Assembly (NCBI GenBank): GCA_027475525.1
Contig: JAMWFC010000062.1
Coordinates: 124,001 to 188,000, forward strand
DNA: 64,000 bases
Source of the DNA: Macrolepiota albuminosa
Taxonomy: Eukaryota; Basidiomycota; Agaricomycetes; Agaricales; Agaricaceae
Direction: 5' to 3'
The position numbers were made by a program, and so were the translations under genes. The notes under the pieces were generated by a model. It made no database searches and had not been told where the DNA came from. It saw only the letters and a program-made list of their open reading frames with translations. Of the stretch, positions 1 to 10,370 are shown in pieces. Positions within the stretch are counted from its first letter, which is position 1. Each line of letters opens with the position of its first letter.

Positions 1-2250
1 CGTCCAAGTCCAGAGATAACTGAGTTTTCTCGTATAAATACCCAGGGCATAAGTTCAATTCGGATCCAGTGTCCACCATAAAGACCGTTTTTACTCCTCC
101 GAACGTTCCTTCAAACTTTCCTGTTACCATAGCGAACAGCGGTACCGGCCGTTTGTGAAGTTTAACGGCAGACGCATATCTTACTTCGATCGCTTCTCCA
201 GTAATTGCTTCCGCGTCGAACTCCACATGCACCTTCGACCCTTCATATTCCTCTTCCTCTCCCTCTTCCTCACGGACTCCTTCCGTCCTCAGCTCTGCAC
301 ATCCACAAGGACACATGTCCTCGTCAAATTGCTCCACCTTATTGGCCACGACCATCTTATCCATATACTCTCGGCGAGTTCTCGTCATAGCCGCCATTCG
401 CTTCTGGAACTCCGGGGAACATCCCAAAAACTGTCCGACGGTCATCGTAACCATGGTCTCGTCCAGCAACTTTGCCTCGACCGCATCCATATCCACTTTT
501 TCCTGGACCGTAGACGTGAAATGATACGTCGAATGCCCTTTCCCCCCGCCATCCATTCTTTCCTTCTTTTCCGGACCAGTTCTCGTATTCTGCGTAGGAG
601 GAGGTGGGTGATGTGGTACCCTAGATTCGTGTGGTTTGGGTGCAGTCGACTTTTTCCCCCCTTCCGCTTCCGCCCCCTTCTTCTCAACCTCTCGCTGCTG
701 CTCTTTCGTCAGCCGCGGCTCCTTTGTTGTACTAGGATTATTAGCCTTGGCAGGGATTTTAATCGTAGGGGTTCGTGCTCTTTCGTCAGCCGCGGCTCCT
801 TTGTTGTACTAGGATTATTAGCCTTGGCAGGGATTTTAATCGTAGGAGTTCGCTTCGTCGGATCGTGTCGCACGTCGTCCTTTTGAGTCCGAATTGCAGG
901 GCTCGCCGCGACTCTCCACGCGGGCGTTGACTCAACCATCGCTACCCCAAACGCTTCTCTTGTCAACACATCCCTGCCATCCAACTGTAGTTCCGCCAGA
1001 CTCGTCGAGACCATATGCGGAGGGACGTCTCTCTTTTCGACCATCTTCCCTTTTGTTTCGGCTCTCCTTATTCTCATGTCCCGAATCTTTTGTGCTACGC
1101 CCCCTACTTCTCTCGTTGGTGGCGGCAACTCCTCCCCACCTATTAACACCAAACGCCCACGCTTGTCGTATCGAATCAATTCTTCTTCGAGGAGCTTGTG
1201 TGTCTGAGGGCAATTATTGTACCCAAAGTCGTGTTCCTCTGGGCACCTGCACCCTCCCATCGCACACCTCTGACCTGTCGACCGTCCCGTCGAATTCCCG
1301 CTCAACATGTTACTTTGCGCTCTAAACCCCTCGACCATAGCAATTTTTAATTGTTCCATACTTTTCTGAATCTCCTCCATCCCTCCATTATTCGCAGGTA
1401 TCACTTTGACCGACGGTTCCGGTCCGTTCGTTCTCGAAGTTTTCTTCTTCTTCCTTTTCTCAGCTCTCCACCCTCTTTTCTCCGACTCGTCGTCCGTTCC
1501 ATCCGATTCCTCCCCACTTTCCGGCATCACAATCGGGGCTCGTACGTTATTGATATTTAGAACGTTAAACTCCGCTAGTAACCATTTCATTTGGTTTTCG
1601 ATCGTCGGCGGGTTCGTTGTCGTCTCATTCTCCGTTGGAACTTTCCTACTGATCCTCTGTCTTAATTCATCCAGGATCCCTCGATAAAAGCACCAGTTCA
1701 AGTCGTGTTCCGTAATACGTCGTGGCGCTTGCGTCAATGGAACCGATAGCCTTTTAAACTGCCTGTAATATTCTCCCACCTCGTGTTTCGACGTTATGCT
1801 CCCTTCCATCCCATGCTTCGTCGTCCAAGCCCAAAACGATTCCAAATTTACCACCGGCTCCGATTCATTCATCCCATACAAGTCAATCAACAACACCCTC
1901 AACGCCACCCAATCATCCGTTCCCAATTCCGGCATATTCTCAATCACCCTCTTTACCTTCCTCGAACAGTAGCGAAGCACATAACCAGGGAGTTGTGAAT
2001 GTATAATCTTCGCTCTATCCGCATGATGTTCCAACGAATCCAAAAAATCTTGTACCCGATTTCCGTCGAAGTATGGTGCGTGTCTATCGTGCGGTGCGGG
2101 CATAGGAATGGCGTTGTTACATCCTCCGGAAGGAGTCTGGACACCTGAGGGTGCCTGTCCGATACTACTTTCGGAAGAGGTCTGGGTGCCGGCAGAAGCC
2201 TGGCTCGACGATTCCGAGTTTTCCTCCATCACTTCTACCCTTTCCTTCAA
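1..2250 (-). CDS. GyA gag-protease polyprotein, N-terminal part (Ty3/gypsy-like), runs off the left edge
   Basis: Retrotransposon structural protein and start of the protease. Translation from the ATG at 2250 gives a Ser/Gln/Thr-rich start, then a capsid-like region that includes the motif DSLEHHADRAKI, a basic Lys/Arg stretch and a Cys/His cluster (RCAMGGCRCPEEHDFGYNNC). A retropepsin-like active site, DTGSELNL, is encoded by bases about 50-73. The uninterrupted frame stops at 709, only because a 77-bp tandem duplication (699-852) shifts it. Dropping one copy lets the same frame run on to base 1, through a region resembling the linker typical of mushroom gypsy gag-pol proteins. The 5' LTR and PBS lie just upstream (2285-3456), so the element is on the minus strand and its RT and integrase lie outside the window. 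Family assignment is from motif recognition. Confidence 0.8.
699..852. repeat. 77-bp tandem duplication 1 (GyA gag)
   Basis: Copies 699-775 and 776-852, one mismatch. Ends the long gag frame prematurely at 709. Confidence 0.95.
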
Positions 2251-2284
2251 TGCTAATGTCGATCCTAAATACGCCTGAATAACC

Positions 2285-2304
2285 CCCTGTCTCGGTCACC
2301 AATC
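2285..2304 (-). promoter_or_regulatory. GyA primer-binding-site region
   Basis: On the minus strand the sequence following the LTR end (..CCACA) reads GATTGGTGACCGAGACAGG. The TTGG next to the LTR fits a tRNA 3'-end primer site. The tRNA was not identified. Confidence 0.5.
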
Positions 2305-3456
2305 TGTGGCAGTGGGGTGGGCTACCTGATGGATCGAATTCGAGGTCGAAGGAGTCGGAAGCGGAGAGTAAGGGTGGAGGTCGAGTTAGGCAGTAAAATG
2401 TGTATATGCGTCGTAAACGTAGGGTAACGTTCGTCGCGTTGAGGAGAAAAATCGTGGAGCAAAAAGAAAGTGAACACCAGAGAGACCGAGAGTGTCCCAG
2501 TAGTCAGAGAGAGAGGGTACAGCAGAAGACTGAAGTTTCGAGAAGAAGAGCAGAAGCTGAGTCAAGACAGTCAAGGAGGTCGTCTAGCAGAAGATTCGAG
2601 ACGTTAAGAAATCAAAGAGCCAGTAGGCCGAGAACAGAGCCGAAGCTAAAGCAGAGAAGCCGAGTCAAGCGAACAAGTGGAGAATCAAGCCGAGGCAGAC
2701 ACAAGCAAGCCGAAGATAGTCAAGACGCTCAGACTCCAAGAAGCCGAACAGCCGAGAACAGAGCCGAGAGGAAGACAGAGCCGAGACAGAGAAGCACAGG
2801 ATATCGAGAAGCCGAGAAGTACCGAGCACGCTGCCGAGGACAGCGTACGTGCAAGGCTTGACGTCGGATCAGACGTCTACGAAGCCAGAAGAACGCCAGA
2901 CAGAACGAGACTCTGAGAGTAGACCAGACGACGACGAGACAGAGTTTCGAGGCGTGCGAATCAAGCTGAGCTCAAGACCAGGAGATGTGGGGTATAGAAA
3001 ACCTGTATTTCTCTCCTACTTTCGTCTCTTTTATACATTTCCTACATCTCTTCGATCATCTAATTTAGGTTTCGACTATCGGTTGGTCTCATAATCTAAA
3101 CCTTAACTCGTCACTTTCACTCGATCGTCTCCAATAAGCTTTCCAACCGTTGGACGGTCTCGGAATAAGGTTTTCGATCATCGATCATCCCCTGACCCTT
3201 CGATCACTCCCCAAGCCTTCGCTATTCTTTTTCTCTGTCATTCTCCCCAGAATCACCGTCCATTCCTTTTTCTCTGCATTCCTCGCTTGCGTCCTCATCC
3301 TCCGTTTCGGGAGGCCTCCACTCCACTTCTACTTCTTCTTTAATTATTTTCCTTCACTCGTATAACTCGTCTCTTGCCCAGTTCCCATCTATGACCCATT
3401 CTCCCCTACCACACCGTTATTGGGACCGTGCTCTGCCTGAAGACAGACTGGGCACA
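2305..3456 (-). mobile_element. GyA 5' LTR
   Basis: About 1.15 kb with inverted termini TGTG..CACA (TGTGGCAG at 2305, GGCACA ending at 3456 on the plus strand), lying directly upstream of the PBS and gag. Plus-strand bases about 2440-2960 are strikingly purine-rich, with recurring AGCCGAGA-like words. The Arg/Glu-rich plus-strand frame there (2400-2861) is a by-product of that composition. The partner LTR is outside the window, so the ends rest on the TG..CA termini and the position of gag. Confidence 0.65.
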
Positions 3457-3990
3457 AGAAGTTGTGAAAGTTCAAAGCCGACTTCACGAAGCAAGAGCTT
3501 CGAAAAATGTTGACGAGGAAGTGACTTTTGGTTAGTTAGGACATTTTAGTTAAATAACTATGGAATAATGTATGATTACACGGACAGAAAACTGGCATAA
3601 ATTATACATGGGTCCTTATAGTGACCGAAATGTGTCTGATAGTTTAGTCATGGTGCCAGGTAGGGGACTTGTAAGACTTTTTTATGACGTTTGAAGTGTC
3701 GATAACGTTAGCTTTGGAAGTAAACAGTCAAATTATGTATACATCCCACACTATGAATAAATCACTTGATAGCGGGGCTGTTACTGTAGCGCTGCCAGTG
3801 GATGGGAGAGGGTAAACATAGTAATGAAGAACAATGTGAGAGAAAAGGAGGTGAATAAGTGCTGGACCCAATGAATTCAGCGAGACGTATTGCTTACTAA
3901 GTAATTTTGGGTCAAGTAGCTATTATTAGGCAATTTGGTCACAGATAGAACTTTGTACAAGTTGTTCCAAACGTTCTATCCTCCGTTGAA
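3457..3990. other. Intergenic region upstream of the amidohydrolase gene
   Basis: Unique-looking sequence with normal CpG content between the GyA LTR and the amidohydrolase start codon. It presumably holds that gene's promoter. I see no convincing TATA box and no ORF. Confidence 0.5.
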
Positions 3991-5820
3991 ATGGTCTCTA
4001 CACCAGCATATGCAGAGAGCTCTGCAGTTCCTGTACACCATGCACCTGAGAGCCCCTATCATATCTTGGCAGGAAAGCTGTTTGATTCTGTCTCAAGGAC
4101 TCTTCTCCCACAGCAGGCTATCACCATCGACAGGAACTCGGGTACCATACTCAACGTACAACCCATTGCAGATTTTCAATCAATGCCTGCAAATCATGAA
4201 GCAGCATCTCATTCTGATGATATCATCGATCTGCTACATCTGACTATTCTTCCTGGCTTTGTCGACACCCATGTCCATCGTATGTACACAGCTTGGTTAC
4301 TGAGCCTAAGGGAGTTACCTGTTTTCAAGTGTTCCTGCACTCATACTCAGAAACATCGTGGAATGACCAGGCGACAAAGGAAAGTCTAACTGAAAGAACG
4401 CTACGAGCCGGAGTCCATGCCCGAAAGACTTTGATGGCAGGTTACACAACCGTTCGGTAATGTCACTTATGGATTGTAATCTTGACGGAATTATTGTTTA
4501 TAAATCATATTAGTGACCTTGGGACTGAGGGTGCTGAGGACGCTGATATTGGACTACGAAAGTGCCTAGCTATCCTCCCCTCTGGGAAAGAGCCCATCAT
4601 TGTAGGACCGAGATATTATTGTTCTACACGTGCGATCGTATCTACTGGAAGTTATGGTAAACATTCCAAAACCAAAGGATATCTTCCATGTTTGGTAGAT
4701 AATTTCCTTACCATGAGAATTCCAGGTCCCAAAAGTAATCTCTTCCCATCTCGAGATGGGATCGAAGGAATCACTGGCGCAGAAGTAGCGGATGGCATTG
4801 AAGAATGCATTAAAGCTGTTCGACGACAGGTTGGTGCCGGTGCAGACTGGATTAAGGTCAGCCATCATAGAAGGGAAAGTCCTTTGTACACTGAGTGAAA
4901 AATCGTTGCGCCGACAGATCTATGCAGGTACGTTTACTAATTCCAGTCAATGTGTCTTTTCTTGATGATGTATATCAATGCATGATATAGACTACAGATT
5001 CCGTTCACGCATGATGGAAGTCTCGCCAGACATTGGTGGAATGACTCAACCTTTGTTTACAAGGCCTGAATTAAAAGCGATGATAGAGTGCGCTCACAGC
5101 TTAGGTGTCAAAGTCGCGGCGCATGCCCACACTGCTGAAATGATTGAACAGCTCCTTGAGCTTGGCGTAGACAGCATTGAACATGGAGGGTCGGTCTTTG
5201 AAGACCAACGGGGAACGTCGCTGATCAAAAAATGGGCAGAAATAGGCAAGAAAACCTTCTGGGTACCAACACTATCTGTCTATTACCATGCCTCCCAACG
5301 GGATAGATCCAGCCGGCTGAGAGACTGGGAGAAAGTCCAGGTTTCATTTAAAAAGGTTTTGGAGTTGAGGGATGCCGAAGCGGCGAAGGGCAGGCCTGAG
5401 GCCGTGAGAATCTCATGTGGTGGAGACACAGGTGCATTTCCGCACGGGGAAAATGGATTAGAGATGGTGCTGATGCGGAAACTTGGGGCACGCTGGGAAG
5501 ATGTACTTGCGTGGGGGACACTTCAAGGGTGGGAGTGCGTAAGGGGCATGGAGTGGGAAGGTTCACATGGTGACTCAAAGGTCAGGGATACAGAGGCACA
5601 ATCCGGGATATATGGAAGATCAGACGGTGCGTCAAAGTCAGAACTTGAGAGAGATGTACCGTTTGGTGCAATTCGGACTGGCTGGGCTGCGGACTTGGTT
5701 GGTATTGAAGGAAAAGTGGATGGTGGATTGGAAGACTTCGAGGCAGCCATCATTCAAGGTGTCCGACTTGTAATGAAAGGAGGGATTGTATATATGAGGG
5801 ATGGAAAGGAAGTCTCGTAA
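3991..5820 (+). CDS. Metal-dependent amidohydrolase (imidazolonepropionase-like family), six exons
   Basis: Predicted hydrolase of amide or related C-N/C-O bonds; the substrate cannot be told. Exons by GT-AG and family alignment: 3991-4279, 4330-4456, 4514-4656, 4726-4856, 4918-4927, 4991-5820. Phases agree and give 509 residues. The family's metal ligands are present: LPGFVDTHVH (His94 and His96), a Lys ending WIK at residue 230 (position of the carboxylated lysine), HAH at 278-280, HGG starting at His298, and GGDTGAFPHG with Asp379. The barrel motifs TTVRDLGTEG and TGAEVADG are also intact. No signal peptide or membrane segment is evident. Introns are 50, 57, 69, 61 and 63 nt, typical of basidiomycetes. 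The fourth intron begins GTCAGC, a weak donor, and exon 5 is only 10 nt; this is the least certain part. All catalytic positions survive, so the gene is probably functional. Confidence 0.85.
4918..4927 (+). other. 10-nt microexon of the amidohydrolase gene
   Basis: ATCTATGCAG lies between an upstream CCGACAG acceptor and a downstream GTACGT donor. Including it joins ..GADWIK to DYRFRSR as ..WIK-IYA-DYRF.., matching the conserved W-I-K-x-Y-A-D-Y-R-F run of the family and keeping frame. Skipping it breaks the frame. Confidence 0.75.
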
Positions 5821-6424
5821 TTTCAAAGTTTGTATACATATGTACGTTGCTTTATGGACGTACTTGGCGTACTTACCGAGGGATTGGGAGGTAGATATAC
5901 AATTGAGTAAAGAAATAACCTTGGCTTATGCAAAGAATACTTCTTGAACCCAGATCAGCAAGTTGGATATCTCTCTCTCTCTCTCTCTCTCTTTTTTTTA
6001 AAAAAAAGACAAAGACAGAAAAACTTGTGATCCGGATGATCGATGAAGGGGTAGGTAGAGTGTGCGTAAAGGCATTTCTTCGCGGACTTTAATTTGCTGG
6101 CCGTTTTGGAACTCGGTTGAAGTTCCCAGGTCAGTGGGTGGGGAGGAGACGACTTTGGCGTCAGCCTCACACTAGTAATGCTACTCCAAAAAAATGAAGA
6201 GGTAGAGCGAGAAATTTGCCTGGTCTTGAAGTGCAGGAAAACAAGAATTGTGTGTCAGCCTAGACTTTCTAGTGTGTGATCAAGATTTAAAAGAACATCA
6301 TGACAGATATCAGTCCAGCAACTCATTCTTGTATTCCAGGAAAAAACTGCTTGTGCAACAGAAATCCTCCAACTCTAGCCTGTAATCTCCTGCAACTTAA
6401 CAACTTTTGTTGAGGTCAAACCTA
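5821..6424. repeat. 3' flank of the amidohydrolase gene with a (CT)11 microsatellite
   Basis: No gene seen. A run of about eleven CT units at 5971-5992 is followed directly by T8 then A8. The remainder up to the mariner element is AT-rich single-copy sequence, presumably including the 3' UTR. Confidence 0.7.
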
Positions 6425-6653
6425 CACTGGCTTAAAAAACTGCTCCAATGTTTGGTCTTTTTGGAAAGATTTATATGGTGTGCTAAGCAAAAAAATTGAA
6501 AAAAATTATATGACATAGAACTGCATCCTGGCTTTATAATGATGTATAAATCATGTGATTTGGACAAGAACTTGCTAAGTAATAAATCAAACAAAATATT
6601 CAATCATTGGAGCAGTTTTTTTGACCTACTCTAATTTAGTCTAATTTTCATAT

Positions 6654-7150
6654 CTAGTACTTGGTATAGCCTTCATTTGCTTTGATATCTGCTTTGATCC
6701 TTCCAGGCATGCTCTTTATGAGGCTTTGGCATATTTCTGGTGGTATTTCATTGCACTCCTTGACCACTCTCTCCCACAATTTATGCAGTCTTTTAAGGAG
6801 TATCTCATACTCCAAAAGTTTGTGCTTGATGTAAACCCAGAGATGTTCAATAGGATTGAGATCAGGAAATTAAGCAGATCAGAATATCACAATGATGTTG
6901 TTATCAAGAAACCAGGTTGTTGCTTGTTGGGAAGTGTGTTTTGAATCATTGTTCTGCTGAAAATATTGTTCTTCTCTATTTTCAACTTTTCAAAGTGCTC
7001 TACTACTCTCCAATCCAAAATCTCACAATACTATGCAGCATCTATCTTCTTCTGAACTTCTATGAGCTTTTCCACTCTATTCCAACTCATGCAGCTCCAT
7101 ATCATGAGATTGTTTCCTCTTCCATGCTTGACAGTTCCTCATTGAGGAGA
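6654..7150 (-). pseudogene. Tc1/mariner transposase remnant
   Basis: Minus-strand reading across several frames gives, in order, TVKHGRGNNLMIWSCMSWN, then QQNNDSKHTSQ (the usual QQDNDPKHTS with the catalytic Asp changed to Asn), then DLNPIEHLW and the C-terminal helix ending GYTKY-stop at 6654. Frameshifts separate the pieces and the N-terminal DNA-binding half is not recognisable. The element is therefore not autonomous. The family call is secure from the DLNPIEHLW block. Confidence 0.75.
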
Positions 7151-7459
7151 GAAGCAACAGAAGATTGATTAGCAGCAGAAATAAGTTGCATAATAGTGGT
7201 AGAGTGTCAAGAAGGTGATTGACTAAAGTCAAATATGTTAAATTGATACAAGCAAGGTCACATGACATTGTTTATACTTCCCACAAGATGTCTCCATCTT
7301 CTACTGGTGAAAAGTATTAAGAAAATATGAAAATTGGAGTGAGTCAAAAAACTGCTCCAATAAAATATTTTGTTTGATTTATTAATCAGCTATTTCTTGT
7401 CCAATTCACATGGATTATATATCATTATAAAGCTAAAATGCAATTGTTGAGTCATGATA

Positions 7460-7650
7460 GCAGGTGATTCCAGAGTCTATGATGCAGGGCTGCCAGGAGG
7501 TGGGTGTGATGGCAGAGTTTGATGCAAGTGATGGTAGTGTCAGTGGTTGTGATAGCAGAGGTTGTGTTGTGGGTTTAGTGAGGGGGTTCCAGATAGGGTC
7601 CTGAGGGTGTCCTAGGGTGGTCCTGGATGGGGGGGGTCATGACGATGTGA
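7460..7650 (-). mobile_element. Decayed LTR fragment of GyD type inside the mariner right arm
   Basis: A G-rich island in AT-rich DNA. It reads much like 44,590-44,778, the LTR end of GyD: repeated GTGATGGC words, then GGGTCCTGAGGGTGTCC..GGTCATGAC against GGGTCCCGGAGGGTGTTCC..GGTCGTGAC. Most differences are CpG to TpG or CpA. Inferred as an old insertion fragment. Confidence 0.55.
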
Positions 7651-7696
7651 ATCTTTCTAAAAAGGCCAAATATTGTGGCAGTTTTTTGAGCCAGTA

Positions 7697-8219
7697 TATA
7701 ATCTGCTTGATTTTTCAATACTTGTGCTGACTGAATTCAGGTAGCTGTCTCACCTCCTGAAACACAGGTGTGCTGTTTCAATATTAAGTCTTTTTATCAA
7801 ATGTGCCTAGTGCCTCCAGATTACAAACCTTTCTTAGTGGTCAGTTTTGAAAATAAATTTTATATTGACTACAATCATTTTTTCAGTGTAAGACCTGCCA
7901 GTAGCAATGCTAGTCAGATTGCAAATGCTTTGGTTGATATCTAGTCTGCAGAAATGAAGAACAAAAGTCTATTGTTCAAGTTTGAAGATGACATAAATTG
8001 TTTTCAATTTTCAAATACATCTGGTCCTTTTCAACATAACAACTACTTTTATACTCATGACAGAGATTCCATTCTTAACCTTGTTTCATGCTTCAATGTT
8101 TCTATCCTATCTATTATTCAGCATTGGAAATTCATTGCAAGGATGGTCAATTATTCATGGTGAATTATAATTGATTGACATTGGATTACAACACTCCTTC
8201 TCATTGTGTAGTGAGTAAT
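7697..8219. other. AT-rich, CpG-poor sequence with no recognised gene
   Basis: I see no convincing coding sequence here. Part of it may be the worn 3' LTR of the copia relic that begins at about 8.2 kb. Confidence 0.4.
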
Positions 8220-8311
8220 TTCTCCTCACATAGAATATGCTCATCTAGTCCCATGATGGTGTGGAGTCTTGTAAACTGATAAGTAGTGCTTTAGTGAAAA
8301 TATCAACAACA

Positions 8312-8465
8312 TTGTTCTTTGTGTTGATATATCATGACTATCAGGAGACTAGCCTCTAGACTGTGTCCAACTCTATTCCAAGTTTAGTTTGTTCTTTGTG
8401 TTGATATATCATGACTATCAGGAGACTAGCCTCTAGACTGTGTCCAACTCTACTCCAAGTTGAGT
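8312..8465. repeat. 77-bp tandem duplication 2 (CoA / solo LTR junction)
   Basis: Copies 8312-8388 and 8389-8465 with two mismatches; includes 10 bp of CoA and the LTR start. Confidence 0.95.
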
Positions 8466-8935
8466 CTAATGACACACCTACTCTTAGCATATCCAAATGA
8501 CTGCTCAGCCCATCCCATCTCTTTTTGTCTTTTAGTACTCAGCTTTGATAAGTCATATGCATGGACCTTACTCAGCATCAATTACTATTAGTCATGCTCA
8601 TTACATACTGGGGTCTAATTAGTAAGCAGTATAAACAATAGTGCAGCCACTAATGTGATATATAAAGGCAGCTTGTAGATAGAATATCCCTAGGCTAAAC
8701 AATAGCAGTGTTCTTCTGGCCTATACACCAAACCTACTGTAAGCTATCTAGCAATGTCTGACTGCTTGGTTAGCCTTGCTGGTCCCTTGCCTGACTCTAA
8801 GCTTGTTCAACTCCTACTTGTCACCGGTGCTTGCTGGCTCTCTTGGTTAGCCTTGCTGGTCCCTTGCCTGACTCTAAGCTTGTTCAACTCCTACTTGTCA
8901 CCGGTGCTTGCTGGCTCTGTAGAAGGAGTTTTACA
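8322..8935. mobile_element. Probable solo LTR inserted in CoA
   Basis: It interrupts the CoA RNase H tail. The copia sequence reads up to about 8,320 and resumes at about 8,940. The insert starts TGTTGATATATC, ends near TTTTACA and carries a TATA-like GATATATAAAGG at about 8,660. Two 77-bp tandem duplications lie within or across its ends. I could not confirm a target-site duplication, so the exact ends are uncertain. Confidence 0.45.
8765..8918. repeat. 77-bp tandem duplication 3 (solo LTR)
   Basis: Copies 8765-8841 and 8842-8918, identical by eye. Confidence 0.95.
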
Positions 8936-9141
8936 AATGTTAAGTGTTCCCCTTACAATAATATAATCTTTTTGATAGTGATTTGCTTCCATAAAAAATA
9001 ATATTTAATGTCAACATGTTTGACTTGTGAGTGTAGTATCAGGTCCTCCAATAAGTTTATAACTAAGTTGTTATCACATAAGATCATTGTCAAGTTATCT
9101 TGAGTGTGACCCAAAACTGTTAAGACTATCTATGTCATGAC

Positions 9142-9631
9142 TATAAGGGCAACCTTTAGAGGCTATGGCTTAGTCACACAGCTGGCAAAGGGAGATCCAA
9201 AGTGTATTAGAGTATATACTAACAATATCATAATAACTACTCACCTAGCAGAGGAAAATCCAAAGAAAACAAGTCTAGAAATTTCCTATGCCAGGTTGGA
9301 CACTTCTGGGGCCTCTGAAGCATGAAAAACAACTGTACAGTACAACAAAACCTGAAAAACTCAAAAATTGTCTAAACAAATAAGTGCACAAATAAGGCAG
9401 GAAAATTCTGGCTTATATCAGTAGTCTGAAAGTGGTACTAAAGAGCCCACACTTGTCTCAATTATAGCTAAAGAACCAGAGCACCTCAAGGGCTGAGAAT
9501 AGTACTAATAGATAATGTTGAAAGAATAAAAACAATAAAGTAAAAAAATGACAGCAGAAATAAGGAAATGAATACAGGGGTAATGAAGAAATAAAGAGTG
9601 AAAGAAGAAGGAAATGAGGAGTCCTCTGATA
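9142..9631 (-). mobile_element. Solo LTR of the GyE family, TSD ATGAC
   Basis: 490 bp matching the GyE 3' LTR (61,551-62,068) in reverse orientation over its whole length, including the CTCTGCCAG, CAACTGTACAGTACAACAAAACC and ACTCCTCATTT blocks. It is flanked by perfect 5-bp repeats ATGAC (9137-9141 and 9632-9636). It is heavily CpG-depleted compared with the GyE copy, so it is old. Confidence 0.85.
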
Positions 9632-9636
9632 ATGAC

Positions 9637-10370
9637 CCCCCATTCTGGAATCCACTTTGAAACACTCCCAGTGCCTCTTCTGAAATCTCTTTACTGACTC
9701 TCATAACATATCTTGGCCAATACCTGCCATTACAACTGCCATTACTACTATCATGTGCATCAACTCTATCATCAATCCTCACATCATAGACCTTGATACC
9801 ATCTGCTGTCATAGCCATCACTCCTATGACTGATACCTCAAATCACAACTGATCATCCTGGCCATTATGCATCACATATTATATTGCTACTTCTGTGCTA
9901 ACTAATCATGTGACCTGCAGGTATAATCTCTGGTATATAGTCACTTCCTATTCTACTGCTGCTTATAGAGTTCTCAGAAGTCATTATAGACATTCTAAAA
10001 ATCCCTTTAATTGCTAGAATAGGTCTCTGCAGTATTTATAGCTTGTACTTATCACCCTATATATCTTTAGTCTTAATATTGAATAACTTTGCTTATATAT
10101 CATCTAACTTTAACTGGTACACACTTGACTAGCACACATTGACTGGCACATATACTTTAAGACTGATATACACTTTGTGACTTTAAGTTTGTTAACCTTG
10201 GTCTCATCTTAGAATTCCTGATTCTTGACTTGACCTTATCTTTTCTCTGGTTTACTTTGACTCTAGACCAAGTTCTATCAACCTTGGACTTTTTGAGCCT
10301 TGAAGCACAGCTCAGAGCTTCAGACACTTTAAGTACACATAGATCAAGTCTGCCTTGTAATGGCATTGTT
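9637..10370. other. Unidentified insert within CoA
   Basis: AT-rich sequence separating two adjacent parts of the copia RNase H (CIWL near 10,395 and the CDNN block near 9,090 should be only about 30 residues apart). It contains short repeats of the type GACTGGCACA at about 10,110-10,150. It could be another solo LTR; no coding signal was recognised. Confidence 0.35.

Larger units (their letters stand above)
6425..7696 (-). mobile_element. Degenerate Tc1/mariner element with long compound terminal inverted repeats
   Basis: 1.27 kb, the usual Tc1/mariner size, flanked by TA (6423-6424 and 7697-7698). Left end CACTGGCTTAAAAAACTGC; the right end is its reverse complement with a few changes. Homology between the ends continues inward for about 200 bp: the left arm 6425-6628 pairs with 7341-7460 plus 7650-7696. 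Each arm has a second, inverted copy of the end motif (TTGGAGCAGTTTTTTGAC) at its inner edge, 6606-6625 and 7341-7360. The right arm is interrupted by foreign G-rich sequence at about 7460-7650. A broken transposase lies between the arms. Confidence 0.75.

Noticed and set aside
155..886. Plus-strand ORF of 243 codons
   Set aside because: It lies wholly opposite the GyA gag-protease frame, has no recognisable domain and spans a duplication; a shadow of the real gene.
2400..2861. Arg/Glu-rich plus-strand ORF
   Set aside because: It falls inside the GyA LTR and its composition simply reflects the purine-rich tract.
5348..5753. Minus-strand ORFs within the amidohydrolase
   Set aside because: Antisense shadows of exon 6, which carries the conserved catalytic motifs on the plus strand.
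8754..8966. Repeat-rich ORF of 70 codons
   Set aside because: Generated by the 77-bp duplication within a solo LTR; no coding features.
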